This document shows, one piece after another, positions 12,577 to 21,804 of a stretch of 40,267 nt of DNA. The stretch is from Chalciporus piperatus. Lineage: Eukaryota; Basidiomycota; Agaricomycetes; Boletales; Boletaceae. Position 1 is the first letter of the stretch. The number at the start of each line of letters is the position of its first letter. Under the pieces are notes generated by a model. The model was not told the DNA's origin and searched no databases. It saw only the letters and a list, made by a program, of their open reading frames with translations. Location of the stretch: contig JBBPTG010000221.1 of NCBI GenBank assembly GCA_038093975.1, positions 1-40,267 of the forward strand. Reading direction: 5' to 3'. The position numbers and the translations under genes were made by a program.

Positions 12577-12608
12577 ATTTCCCCGTCACGCATGTGTGAT
12601 GGGGAAAT
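12577..12608. repeat. 32-bp near-perfect palindrome inside the element
   Basis: ATTTCCCCGTCACGCA is followed directly by TGTGTGATGGGGAAAT. The halves pair at 14 of 16 positions, and both mismatches are CG versus TG/CA, the trace expected from deamination of methylated CpG. Confidence 0.8.
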
Positions 12609-12965
12609 TGAGTGACAGAGTTACATATCAATAAGGTTGGGTAATGTATCAAAGTGAGGTAACGTGTCTGATATCAAGGTGACCTAAGCGGGTCTGAGGT
12701 CAGTTTGAGGTCGGAGTGGGGACAACTGTGCATCAGGCTGAGGCAGCAGTGAGTCTGCCTGCAAATTTTCGGCACTGGCCCATGGCAAGAGTGACTGAAT
12801 AGCATGTATTATTTATCCCAGTGAACTGTACCTAAAAACTGAAGAGCATACACTCAATTCAAAATTGTGCTGTGGAGCAGACTTGCATGCATATGTCGAA
12901 ATTTTGACAAGTCAAAAGGATACTATATATATACCACTAATTGACAAACTACTTGTGTGGAATTG

Positions 12966-13047
12966 TGGTGTAGTGGTCTAGTATGCTTGCTTCACTACAG
13001 CTTATGTGTAAGCTCTCGAGTTCGAGCCCGGCGTGTACCGTCTTTTT
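12966..13047 (+). other. tRNA-derived Pol III module (SINE head or tRNA pseudogene)
   Basis: An A-box-like TGGTGTAGTGG begins at 12966 and a B-box-like GAGTTCGAGCC at 13018. A T5 run, a usual Pol III terminator, follows at 13043. Between the boxes GCTTGC and GTAAGC can pair as an anticodon stem around a 17-nt loop. The acceptor and T stems do not pair, so it is not an intact tRNA gene. It most resembles an Asp/Glu-type tRNA head as found in SINEs. Confidence 0.55.
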
Positions 13048-13389
13048 GGGCGAGTTTTTTGGTTTTTTTCTCTACCACCGCCCGTCACGTGATTTTCTCG
13101 TTACCCTCAAATCACTGTTTGCCTGACCTCAGCTTGACCTCAGGCGGCAAGGGTCCAGTATGCCATTCTCGGAATTTCTTTATGTAACCTCAGTTGTACC
13201 CTTATTGTACCTTCTCCGAATTTTACCTCAGCTTGACCCTTGAGAAAATTACCCGTGTAGCTAACTTGCATTGACTGCACAGTAGATATGGAATGTAGAA
13301 GTCGTCAAAAAGTCTGGAATCATAGGGCCTGGCTAGGAGAATCGTTGCCAATGACGACATTCTAGTAGGGCACGACGCGCTCCTTACCC

Positions 13390-13746
13390 AACGCAAAAAA
13401 AAAAAAACATACTAGTATCAGGTCTCTGCAACTTCTGCTCGACAATGACGGATCGCTCCATCACAAAAATAGCAGAATCATAATAACAATAGCCCTCCGG
13501 GCACCCCTGGACCCACTTGTATTTTTGCACATGTACGTTTAGGTACGGTTACAATTTAGCGTCTCGAACTATTCACCATGTTTCGCCTGAATCCTTGGGC
13601 AAGGAACCAGGACGAGCTCACCTCTGTGGACTTACTCTGGGCTCGTCATATTCCCGCCCAGTGGCCGATGTCACACCATCTCGAACATACCAACAATGTC
13701 ATATAACCGAGGGGAATCCACTGGTGAAGTAGGAGAATGAACCAAA
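13390..13746. other. Intergenic, nothing recognised
   Basis: Holds an A12 run near 13396 just past the end of the duplicated block. It would contain the 3' flank of the glycosylase gene on the minus strand. No gene or motif supported. Confidence 0.4.
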
Positions 13747-15032
13747 CTACGAGCAGGAATCCCAGTGGACACTCTCCATCTCAGAGGTGTCAATGTCCGA
13801 TGGCACAGTCCCGATTAACGTCTTCAGGTCAGTGAACAATGCAATCTTGTCAGAAAGCTGGTGAGGGTCAAACACTTAATCTTACGACGGGTTATGAAAC
13901 CGGACGAACCTGGTATTGTACCACTCGTCCCGATGTGGACGGAACAAGGAAAAACAAAGTCTCTTCTTGAATAGTATCCGAGTCTGACAGGAATACACAT
14001 GAGCACAGCACTGATATCAGTATGAATGATCGATGCCTACCTTTGGTATCGTAGACCAGCTTGTAGGGTTTGAGACCCATATTTTTGAGACCCATCTTTT
14101 TCTTTTCTTTCTTCTTCCCCTTTTCCGTACGTGCTGGATTTTTCCCTAATCTCTTTGATATGGCAATCCTCACGCTCTCCCATACTATCACTCCGACGAA
14201 ACAAACGAATCGGGGTCGATGGCGAGCCAGCTTGTCGAACAGTGAGGGTACGGAAGCGATCATTTCGTCTTTGTCGAGCTCGCCGGCCTACATACGTCGT
14301 TGTCAGCACGCGAACTTCGATCATAATTTACTCTATTGCAAAAGCGAACCTCTGTCGTAGGCCTCTCTACTAAATCAGTCTCCAAGTCATTCAGTCTCAA
14401 GCCTCACTGATACACCACTGTACGGACTCACCAATCCCAAGTTGAACCTTTCTGGCAGTGAATAGTCATCGGACGGGGACACCAAGACCGAGGTCATCCC
14501 TGGGGAACCGCAGTGCGCGTCATGCATCTCCTTGAGAAGAAGAACTGAGCCTTACCAGAGCGATGCAAACAACGCCAAAATTGGTTCGTTGGGTTCGCGA
14601 AGTGGCACCCTTGTACTGCGGACAAGTACCCTGGACTATAAAGGCGCAAAAAATTGTCAATATCAGTGGCGTGTGGGGGATTCCATGACAATGGCTTCCT
14701 CACTTGATTCCGCAAAAGACGACTAGTGGTGTCTGTGGTCAGTTTCACTCCATGCGTGGAACGAACCGAAACGGCGTACCGTCAAGACCAGGGCTTAGAT
14801 AATCTTGCAATGGATGGAGATGGGCGTATGCATCTGGTCCCTTGATGATTGGCTTTCGTGACGATTTCGAGGAAGTTGATCCCTTTCCACCGGTACCAAC
14901 GTCACTTTTGACCGCCGAGCGGTGCGATACTCTCAGGCTCTTTCGGATCGGCTCTTTTGTTGCGTGGCTTGGTGTGAGGGGTACGGGTTTGTCGTTGCAA
15001 TCACCACTCACAGCAAGTTCGAGCGATTCCAT
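13747..15032 (-). CDS. thp1: G/T(U) mismatch-specific DNA glycosylase, TDG/Mug family
   Basis: Eight minus-strand exons (15032-14780, 14722-14704, 14635-14556, 14499-14432, 14379-14350, 14287-14041, 13983-13910, 13857-13747) join in frame to 293 residues, a usual size for fungal members. Micro-exons of 19 and 30 nt hide the gene from simple frame scans. The enzyme removes uracil or thymine from G mismatches in nuclear DNA, starting base-excision repair. Motif 1 is GINPG at 89-93 (Asn91 positions the water), followed by GCHFANPTNQFWRCLHRSG. Further family blocks are LPERFNLGL, the DLVERPT run and RPRFVCFVG. Motif 2 is VPSTSGR at 246-252. The N-terminal 65 residues are basic and Ser-rich, likely disordered. 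A Lys-rich run at about 185-195 interrupts the domain. All key residues are present and no break is seen. The donor after 14350 (GTTCGC) is weak. Confidence 0.9.
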
Positions 15033-15847
15033 TTCGTGCCAGCGAGTGGTGGTAGTAGTACAAGAAAGAGTTCAACTTGAAGTCAATTTGTGATTTAGAG
15101 TCAGGCCAATCACCTGGGTCGGACACTCGGCGTACCATAGGATCCATGATCAATCTGAGTATAGCCTATTGTGAGAGAAATTTGCATTCGCAAGATTCAC
15201 TGAAAGTACCCACCGGGTAACTTGAACTTTCACACCACTAGTGACATAGTGCTCCGACACACGATTTCAACAACAACCTGCTAACTTTTGTTTCAGATGC
15301 AATCCCACACGATTCCCTGTTTATGGTGTGTCGCGCCTTTTGGAGTCGACTTGCTTGGGTCTATGTTTATCATGATGAACTCACTTTTGGCAACAAAACT
15401 TGAGGGACAATGGCGCGTATCGTCAGAGCCCCCTTGCTGTTTCTGCCATACAGAATCGAGAGCGGTCGACCTAATTTTATTTGGATTTTATTTGAGTTGC
15501 GCGAAGCAGTACTTAGATCACCACGATAATAAGAACCAGGCAAAGCAGAGACATATATTTCGTACACAGGAGCTAGGAGGGTTACACATTGTTAGCTGAA
15601 TCAACATATTCACGCAGAACGGGAATCATGGGCATCTTGATCGTACGAGACGACCGACTTTCTTCTACGAAGGACCCGCGAAGACGCATCCGATGAAGAT
15701 GCACCCGTGCCCCCCTCCCCCCGTGACATCTTTGACAGCCTATATTCCCGTTGATCGCGTTCTGGGGACGTAGTGCGAATACGCTTCCTAACCTGACCCG
15801 GGCGATGGACTGTTCCGGCCTTAGTAGCGTATGATAGTAGATCCGGG
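15033..15847. other. Intergenic, nothing firmly recognised
   Basis: Contains the likely promoter of the minus-strand glycosylase just above 15032. Frames at 15288-15599 (+) and 15582-15912 (-) are open, but show no family motif or conserved splice pattern. Confidence 0.4.
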
Positions 15848-16047
15848 AATGCATTTGCCTCATCGAAGTCGGTCCGACATACTATTACTTCGGTTCTCGT
15901 CACCAACACCAAGAATACCTATACGGCGAGGAGATAGAGGCCTACATCCTCGACAAGACGATCACCAAAGCCGGTCTAGCGGTCTCCCGTGACGGCCCCA
16001 AGAAAGTCTACATTCAACACAAGATGTTGGAGGGCGACAATTGTTGA
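15848..16047 (+). pseudogene. NADPH-cytochrome P450 reductase C-terminal fragment
   Basis: A 66-codon plus-strand frame contains GPTYYYFGSRHQHQEYLYGE, then LAVSRDGPKKVYIQHKMLE. This matches the C-terminal NADPH-binding block of cytochrome P450 reductases (YFGCR..DYLY..E...AFSR....KVYVQH). The expected Cys of the FGCR box is Ser. It ends at TGA 16045-16047, before the final helix and the terminal aromatic residue. Nothing upstream encodes the FMN or FAD domains, so this is a relic. It overlaps the 3' end of the FunK1 gene on the opposite strand by 34 nt. Confidence 0.65.
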
Positions 16048-18384
16048 CAAGTAGTAAGCATTATCCGCAACTGCTGATATAGGGAGGAATACGAGGAGAG
16101 GTTGTCGAAATTGTACTCTCTTTGCAGATAGCCATTCATCAGCACTCGACGAAGGCCAACGATGCGCTTCTTGAGTGATTGAAGCTCGGGGGCGAGGCAC
16201 TTGCCAAGAAGGCGTTCCAATTCTCCAGGTTGGGTGAATACCGCCTTGCGTTTCGAGCTGCACACGCTCGTGTTCTGGAAGATCTCGGAGATGGTGGGAG
16301 CAAAGTCGGGCTGCTCCCTGTTTGTGGAGGGAAAACGCACTAGAAGGGTCCAAAGGAGGAGCCAGAAGATGGACTCCATGTCGTGCTCAAAATTGTGCAC
16401 CACAAAATGGGAGGTCTCCGCGGGCATGTCAACTTCGTCATCCGAGTCATTGGGCAGTATAGGTATATACAGAAGGATCTGTTTCTGGATCTCCACTGCC
16501 ATGAAGAAAGCCGTTCCCTGTCCTGCCATCAGTGACTCCACACCCCCGGATATAAATGCTGTCATGCACACCGTTTTGGGGTCCTGGCTACCTTTCGGAT
16601 TTGACGGATCGAAGCGCTTGGCATATTCCAGATCGGCGAGTATGCCTCGCACCTGACCGTTGATGTCCTTGAACCAATAAAGGTTTCCCGAGCTGATATC
16701 GCGATGGACCCAGCCAGCCAGGAACATCAATTGGAGAGCTGTACCACCAATGAGCACTCGGGCGGTACCACAATGCGAACAGAGTAGCTCACCAAACACG
16801 CACGATAGCATCGCGGTCACTACATCGCCCAATTTTGTCACATCGTGCAAAGCCACGCACACCTCATCGAAGACGACCCGCGAGTGCTGCTTCGGCCGAT
16901 ATTCACGATTGGAGGCAGCAGGTGCGTCAAAAAGTGTAGAATCGGGCTGAGCTTCGGCGGCGACCTCCTTCGACACCGTCCCTCGCCATTCACAGACCAG
17001 CGTGAGGAAGTACCGAGGCCAATTTCGCGCCTCTAAGCACTCCCGAACCATCTGCTTGGACTCGTCATCCATGCCCGTGAAGCCCGCCGGTTCCACACCT
17101 TTTCCCAAAGCTTTGGCAATCCCCTCGAGCTCAGAAAATATCTCTTGCTGAATGGCGGCCTCAGTCTTCGAGCCGGCATCCAGCCAGATGTCCTTCAAGA
17201 CGACCGGATGCGAATCTTCTAGTGGCCAGAGCTCGGTGAACGATTTAACTTTAACAACCTCCCACACTCGAGTCGCACGTCCTGTTGTACAGAGACTCCA
17301 ATCGTCAAATATTGCCTTCTGCGTCTTGTAGTAATGACCGTCGACCTCGTAGACGAAACAAAGCTTCTGCGTCACGGGATCTAGACGACGTTGGATGGTC
17401 GGATCGTAGCCAAGTTCCTGCTCGGTGGCGAACATCAGCGAGAGCATGACCCGGATGTACGTCCGGCAATCCTATACCATCGATCAGCATCTAATTGCAA
17501 ACAGCTCAAACAGTGATTTTGCCTACCTCCGTAAACTTGAAATCCGGAGACTTGGCCGAATGCGACCGTGAGAAGTACCAGACGGCCATCGTGTCGTCTT
17601 CGATGGTGATCTGAGAAGTCGACGTGAGATAGGAAGCACGTGAGCATTGAAAAAACCTACGCCGTAAATGTGCGTGCGACGGGGATCATCATTCATGCAG
17701 AAGTTGGTGGTGCCCAATAATTGTTTACGGTTCTGATGCGCGTAAGCGGAGTGAACCCACTAAGAGACCGGATACTGCGCGCACCTGTAGAGCATCCTCT
17801 CGGGCCGTTTTATATTCCGAAGGAACTGCGAGATCTGCAACAGGTACGGTGGCCGACTGCACGCCGGATGGCATTGTTGACTCCTTGAGCTTGAGCAGTG
17901 CATCTACCTTGAAATTTGCGCCGAAGGTCTCAGCTCCGCTGAAACTGTCGGGTTTCTGTAGGAATTGGCATGATGCTTTGCGTTCGTTGGTGAGGGGGAG
18001 CGTTTGCAGCGTATCGGCGATAGCGACAAGGGCTTCATAACGCTTCTTCTCGCTCACTGTCTCGATCTTGGACGGGCTGACAGGATAACCTGTAAACCAA
18101 TGACAAGGATGAGACTCGTCCGGTTTCCGGACAAGGTTTGCTGCCATCAGAGCGGCGACTGCAGCGTCGATGTCCGCCTCGGGCACTTCGAATGGGAGGT
18201 AGTGATCGAATCCTGTTTTGCCCCATTTCCTACAATGGACCATTTCGGCCCTCATCTGAACGAGAATCTCTGAGCGTTGTTTAGTCACGTCTCGCGCTGA
18301 CCTCGGAGTGCCTGACTTGCGAGGTGTTTCTAACGACTGTTGGCTGTGGTAGAGTTCAATAAGCCCGATCGAGCTCCACAGCAA
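16014..18384 (-). CDS. Fungal-type protein kinase FunK1
   Basis: Six minus-strand exons (18384-17785, 17732-17661, 17610-17527, 17471-16793, 16738-16592, 16522-16014) give 696 residues. FunK1 kinases form a large mushroom-specific Ser/Thr-type kinase family; their substrates are mostly unknown. Catalytic loop HRDISSGN lies at 490-497 (Asp492, Asn497) and the metal-binding motif is DLEYAK at 514-519, the usual FunK1 form instead of DFG. FFMAVEIQ follows in the activation segment. Two introns, 16739-16792 (54 nt) and 16523-16591 (69 nt), are multiples of three without stops; family alignment from memory says they must be removed (CVF|ALQLMFLAGWVHRDIS and NPKG|QGTAFFMAVE). The start at 18384 is the first in-frame Met before the LYHSQQSLETPRKSG block typical of the family start; an extra upstream exon is possible. 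No inactivating change seen. Confidence 0.85.
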
Positions 18385-18600
18385 TCCAGAACACGACGTA
18401 CGTTGTCTCGCCGGCGGGAAGACCTGACTTATATAAGCATAAAACCCCTATCTCGTCCAAAATCTTGAAACCGTCATATTGCTCGTCAATAGCATCTTAT
18501 TTTGTGCTTAGTATTGTGGTGGAAATATACCCAATATACGATTAAAGCATTCTACGACTAACTGGATTTATTTAATCTAATAGATGTTACAGTATGTGGG

Positions 18601-19253
18601 GTTGACACAAGGACAAACTCCCGTTGGAAGAGCCTCGGCGGCTCAGGCTGGTACATCCCTGGATCAGCTATATCAGAGGACCGCGAACTGGCGTTGTCTC
18701 GCCGGACGACTCGGACTAGGATTCGGATACCGACTCGGAGTCTGACAGAGATGAGGGGACAGAGCCGTCTGCGCCAATGACCGCCGTCCCTGTTCCGCAG
18801 GAAGATGAATATGCTCGGGCATTGAAATCGATCGTTCGCCTTGGTCAGCCGTTTAACGCGCTGTTGCTTCTACAGCAACCTGATGGGGACTACAAGAGGG
18901 TGGCTACAGAGAATGAGATTGAAGGACATCCGTGCGGAGGTGTTGGAGATTCTATGATGCTTGTGAATCGCTATTCACTTTTTGACGTCTGTTGTGCTGT
19001 GTAATTACGCTGTCTCTTCTGTTGTAGTACAAGTTGTAGTATTGCCCGGCGTTTGTTCGTATACCCATCATAATCTGCATGTTTACGCTGTCTCGTCTTT
19101 TAGTTTATCTGTATCGTTCCCTAACTAACTTGCATTGACAGCACAGTAGACATGGAATGTAGAAGTGGTCAAAAAGTCGGAATCATACTAGGGCCTGGCT
19201 AGGATCGTTCCCAATGACGTTCTAGTAGCTAGGGCACCACGCGCTCCTTACCC
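18601..19253 (+). pseudogene. Duplicated 3' end of the HET gene plus flank
   Basis: Nearly identical to 11990-12535 joined to 13258-13389. The copied coding part is dead: TCGGACTAG introduces a stop in the Asp/Ser-rich tract, and a 35-bp deletion between two ATTGAAG repeats (source about 12305-12350) removes the C-terminal codons. The copied flank lacks the 722-bp element, giving the empty insertion site. Confidence 0.9.
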
Positions 19254-19506
19254 TCGCTCATACCTTGACCGTATGGATCCCGATGGAACCGTTGAAGGCG
19301 GGATATCGGAAGAGTCAATTATCCCACCACATCCCTCGATATATTTTGGAGCAGACTCGAAGCTTGAAAACCATAATTACCAGTACGCGCTATCGCCCCG
19401 AATTGGGCACCCTTCTGAGCATGTACGTGTGTTCAACAGATCAAGCACCCCTGGTCGTCTCTAGCTCCTCGAGCCGTCTCAGTGAGTCGCACAAATTTCC
19501 TTCTTC

Positions 19507-19710
19507 TTACCTCTGCAACTGCTGAACCTCACGCTTGCGCTCCCTGGGCAACTGCTCCATCAAATCGCTCAAACCCAATGGGCTAGGTAAGGTACCTGTT
19601 ATGAGGGAGTCGTTACCGTCAAGGTTCTCTTCTCCGCAGAGCGAGCGAAGCATTCTGAGGTTTTTTTTTCGCGAAACACCACCGACCCCGGGATAGGAGA
19701 TGTGGAGCAT
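19507..19710 (-). pseudogene. GTPase fragment, inverted
   Basis: Minus-strand reading contains ISYPGVGGVSRKK and NLRMLRSLCGEENL, matching ISDPRVGGVSRKNLKMFRLLCGEENL of the GTPase domain (gene bases about 8868-8945). It is out of order and inverted relative to the next fragment. An A-run expanded by three bases adds a Lys. No start or stop context is preserved. Confidence 0.75.
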
Positions 19711-19716
19711 ACTTAG

Positions 19717-20030
19717 TTTCGAATGGTCACCACTCCGGTGACGATGCAGATCCAGGATGAGCTTCGTCAGGGCAAGAAACTGGCTGATACCGCAGCCGGT
19801 CAGGAGATGCAGAGGAAATATAAGGAGTTGGATGATTTAAGGAAAGACATGAAGGCAGCAGCGAGAGCGAACGATCGTGCTTTGAGAGCAGAGTTGGAGC
19901 AAGAGCGTAAGTCCTGGAGGAGAGGGTCGCGTCCGTTGAGGTTGATCGGGAGAGGTTGGAGAGGACACTCGAGGATCAGCGTGAAGCCCTGAGGAAGCAT
20001 CTTGAAAGAGCATGTGTTGGAGAACGGTGT
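19717..20030 (+). pseudogene. GTPase C-terminal coiled-coil fragment
   Basis: Begins TTTCGAATGGTCACCAC, matching the VRIVTT strand of the GTPase, then jumps to PVTMQIQDELRQGKKLADTA and AAGQEMQRKYKELDDLRKDM, continuing as a charged coiled coil. Near 19912 the frame must shift once to continue LEERVASVEVDRERLERTLE. This is the usual C-terminal part of fungal AIG1-like GTPases, absent from the intact fusion gene. Confidence 0.75.
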
Positions 20031-20103
20031 GCGTCACATAAGAGATTGGATATGGCTGATTCGGAACGTCACAGTGTGAATACGGTATTCTTTTGACGAA
20101 ACA

Positions 20104-20140
20104 GTTGAGACTTGGACTGGTGACCAGACTAGTTGAGACT
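20104..20140. mobile_element. Solo transposon scar with 9-bp target duplication
   Basis: GTTGAGACT at 20104-20112 and again at 20132-20140 flank TGGACTGGTGACCAGACTA. That 19-mer is almost exactly the two outermost ends of the 26858-28780 element fused together (TAGACTGGTGACC and GGTTACCAGACTA). It looks like an element deleted down to its tips. Confidence 0.7.
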
Positions 20141-20257
20141 CGAGACCTTCAAGTTCGGAGAAGCAGTGCCTACCAAATTGGGACAGACTTTCTTTTTTGG
20201 ACAAGGGTTAATATTATGTAGCAACTGACATGTCTAGTCCTACACAATACACTAAGG

Positions 20258-20276
20258 CGGGAGTCTAGGACTCCCG
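20258..20276. repeat. Perfect hairpin in the LINE 3' region
   Basis: CGGGAGTC, loop TAG, GACTCCCG: an 8-bp perfect stem about 60 bp past the LINE stop codon in the minus reading. It may be part of the 3' RNA structure used by the reverse transcriptase. Confidence 0.6.
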
Positions 20277-20303
20277 GTCCGAGGGAAAATGCTCTTACGC
20301 ACG

Positions 20304-20319
20304 CCCCGCATTTGCGGGG
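20304..20319. repeat. GC-rich hairpin in the LINE 3' region
   Basis: CCCCGC, loop ATTT, GCGGGG: a 6-bp stem about 20 bp after the LINE stop in the minus reading, next to the first hairpin. Confidence 0.6.
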
Positions 20320-20337
20320 GGTGTGGGACTCCGTGAG

Positions 20338-21804
20338 CTACCCGGTTTCCCCGGTATCAACAGGGGGCCTAGGTAGAGTGATACCCACTAAAACCTCAAG
20401 GTCGGTCACCCAATCGGGTGGTAAGGGGTTAGGTTGTCGGACAGTTGCTGTCCAAGTGTGGGATATTTTTGAGGTGTATTTGGGGTTGCGCTTTGATTTA
20501 GCTAATCTTCTATCGATGTCAAGTCTAGTCAGGATTTTGTTCGTCCATCTTGTTTTGATCGAGTCTGTTGTGTGTTGTTTTCCGCTGATCACTCGTTCGC
20601 ATCGTATTGCCCAGATTAGGTGGGCGGACTCCGATATTAGTATTCTTTTCAATCTAGCTTCTCCTTGTTCGTTCGGCGTTGGTTTTCGGTCATGTCTTAG
20701 TCTCGGGGTTATGTTTCCGCATCCCTGGATCTGCCCGATCGTCAAGGGGTGCCATCCTTGGTCTCTGTTTGGCCACAGATCTCGTACCAGGTTCCAGATT
20801 ATCTCGCGTTCTGGTGCTTTACATTCGGTTAGTATATGTTCTAGTGATTCTGTGTCTTCTGTGCAGTATGTGCATGTTGCTCTGTGTTCGTAGTTTGGGA
20901 TGTTCGCCCAGAAAGCTCCTATTCTCAACGATCCGCTCATCGCTTTGAACAGGAAGTTTTGGACTTGTCTTCGTGTGTCCGGATGCCTGATGTTGTTCCA
21001 GATCGATGCGTCGGTTTCAAGATTCCCTGTAAGATCTTGGTCGCCATATCGGGTGATGTCAAGGTTCATCAGCGTGGTTCTTGTGTAGGGCGTTTTCTTC
21101 TTTTTGGTCAGGCATTCGTATGCTAGTTTCTGTGTGAGTGTTCTTAGTTTCATTCCTTGTGCCTGGAAGTTGTCCGGGACCGTGAGGTCTATGTCATCTT
21201 GGCGTTCTTTCTTCGCTCCTTCGTTTGCCAGTCTGTCTGCTTGCTCATTTCCTTCGTCTCCTGAGTGACCTTTTGTCCATTTGAAGTGCGTAGGGGCCGT
21301 TCTCCGGCGTAGGTGGTATGCCGCTGATTTAAACCATTCTTTGTTGCTTACGCCTATCCAGCCTTTCCCCTCCCAGTCTTTGAGGTGTTTTGTCAGGCCA
21401 TCCATCGCGTAGCGTGAGTCTGTGACTATTGTGAGTGGTATCGTTGGGTCTACGATTTGTAGTGTTCTTACGATCGCAGCGATTTCTCCGGTTTGGTTAG
21501 ATTGGTCGGGTCCAGGGACTCTTATCGCGCTGTTCAGTGGGTGTTGTTCTCCGATCCATACTCCAGCGCCGCACGCTGCGTCTAGCTTTCCGTTTTTTAT
21601 ACACGATCCGTCTGTGTATGCTATTAGCGGTTCTATCTCCTGTCCTCGTTCTGGTCGTGGGTTTTGTATTCGGTATGCTGGTTCCAGCGGCTCGTTTATT
21701 GTGTCTAGGAGAACTCTGAAGCATTCGTCCAGTGATCCTCGGGCCGTTATTGTCGGGTCGAATACAACTTCGTCCCCTTTATCAATTCGTGCAGCTTGGC
21801 CCAA
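20338..21804 (-). mobile_element. LINE (non-LTR retrotransposon) 3' fragment with RNase H
   Basis: A 488-codon open frame on the minus strand carries an RNase H domain: AYTDGSC (Asp), TGEIAAIV (Glu), IVTDSRYAMDGL (Asp) and KGHSGDEGNEQADRLA (His, Asp). All four catalytic acids are present. It cleaves the RNA of RNA-DNA hybrids during retrotransposition. A C-terminal zinc-knuckle-like CTYCTEDTESLEHILTEC follows, typical of fungal LINE ORF2 ends (Tad1/I-like). The endonuclease and reverse transcriptase are missing, and the first codon is not a Met, so this is a 5'-truncated copy, the usual outcome of abortive target-primed reverse transcription. The 3' side has two hairpins and no poly(A). The exact 5' breakpoint, near 21805-21850, is uncertain. 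Confidence 0.85.

Larger units (their letters stand above)
12536..13257 (+). mobile_element. 722-bp non-autonomous DNA element, TA target duplication
   Basis: The element starts CACGCCCATTTT and ends AAAATTACCCGTG, with TA on each side (12534-12535 and 13258-13259). The duplicated locus at 18601-19253 preserves the empty site: ...CGTTCCCTAACTAACTTGC replaces ...CGTTACC-TA-[element]-TA-GCTAACTTGC, so limits and TA duplication are read directly. It encodes no protein. Inverted TGAGGTCA-type motifs lie near both ends, and a tRNA-like Pol III module sits inside. The terminal repeat is short and imperfect. The last 140 bp recur in inverted orientation at 31142-31281. TA duplication is usual for the Tc1/mariner superfamily; the source transposase is not in the window. 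Confidence 0.85.
11990..13389 (+). repeat. Source copy of a segmental duplication
   Basis: The end of the HET gene, its 3' flank to 12535 and the stretch 13258-13389 recur as one continuous block at 18601-19253. The part 12536-13257 is absent from the second copy and is a later transposon insertion. Confidence 0.85.

Noticed and set aside
12960..13035. Functional tRNA gene
   Set aside because: A and B boxes exist but acceptor and T stems do not pair, and the anticodon loop would be 17 nt.
15610..15912. Minus-strand frame rich in Arg/Ser
   Set aside because: Looks like the basic tails seen after some fungal kinases, but lies beyond the kinase stop and overlaps the reductase relic on the other strand; not supported.
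20312..21126. Plus-strand Cys/Val-rich frames over the LINE
   Set aside because: They are antisense to a well-supported RNase H coding sequence.
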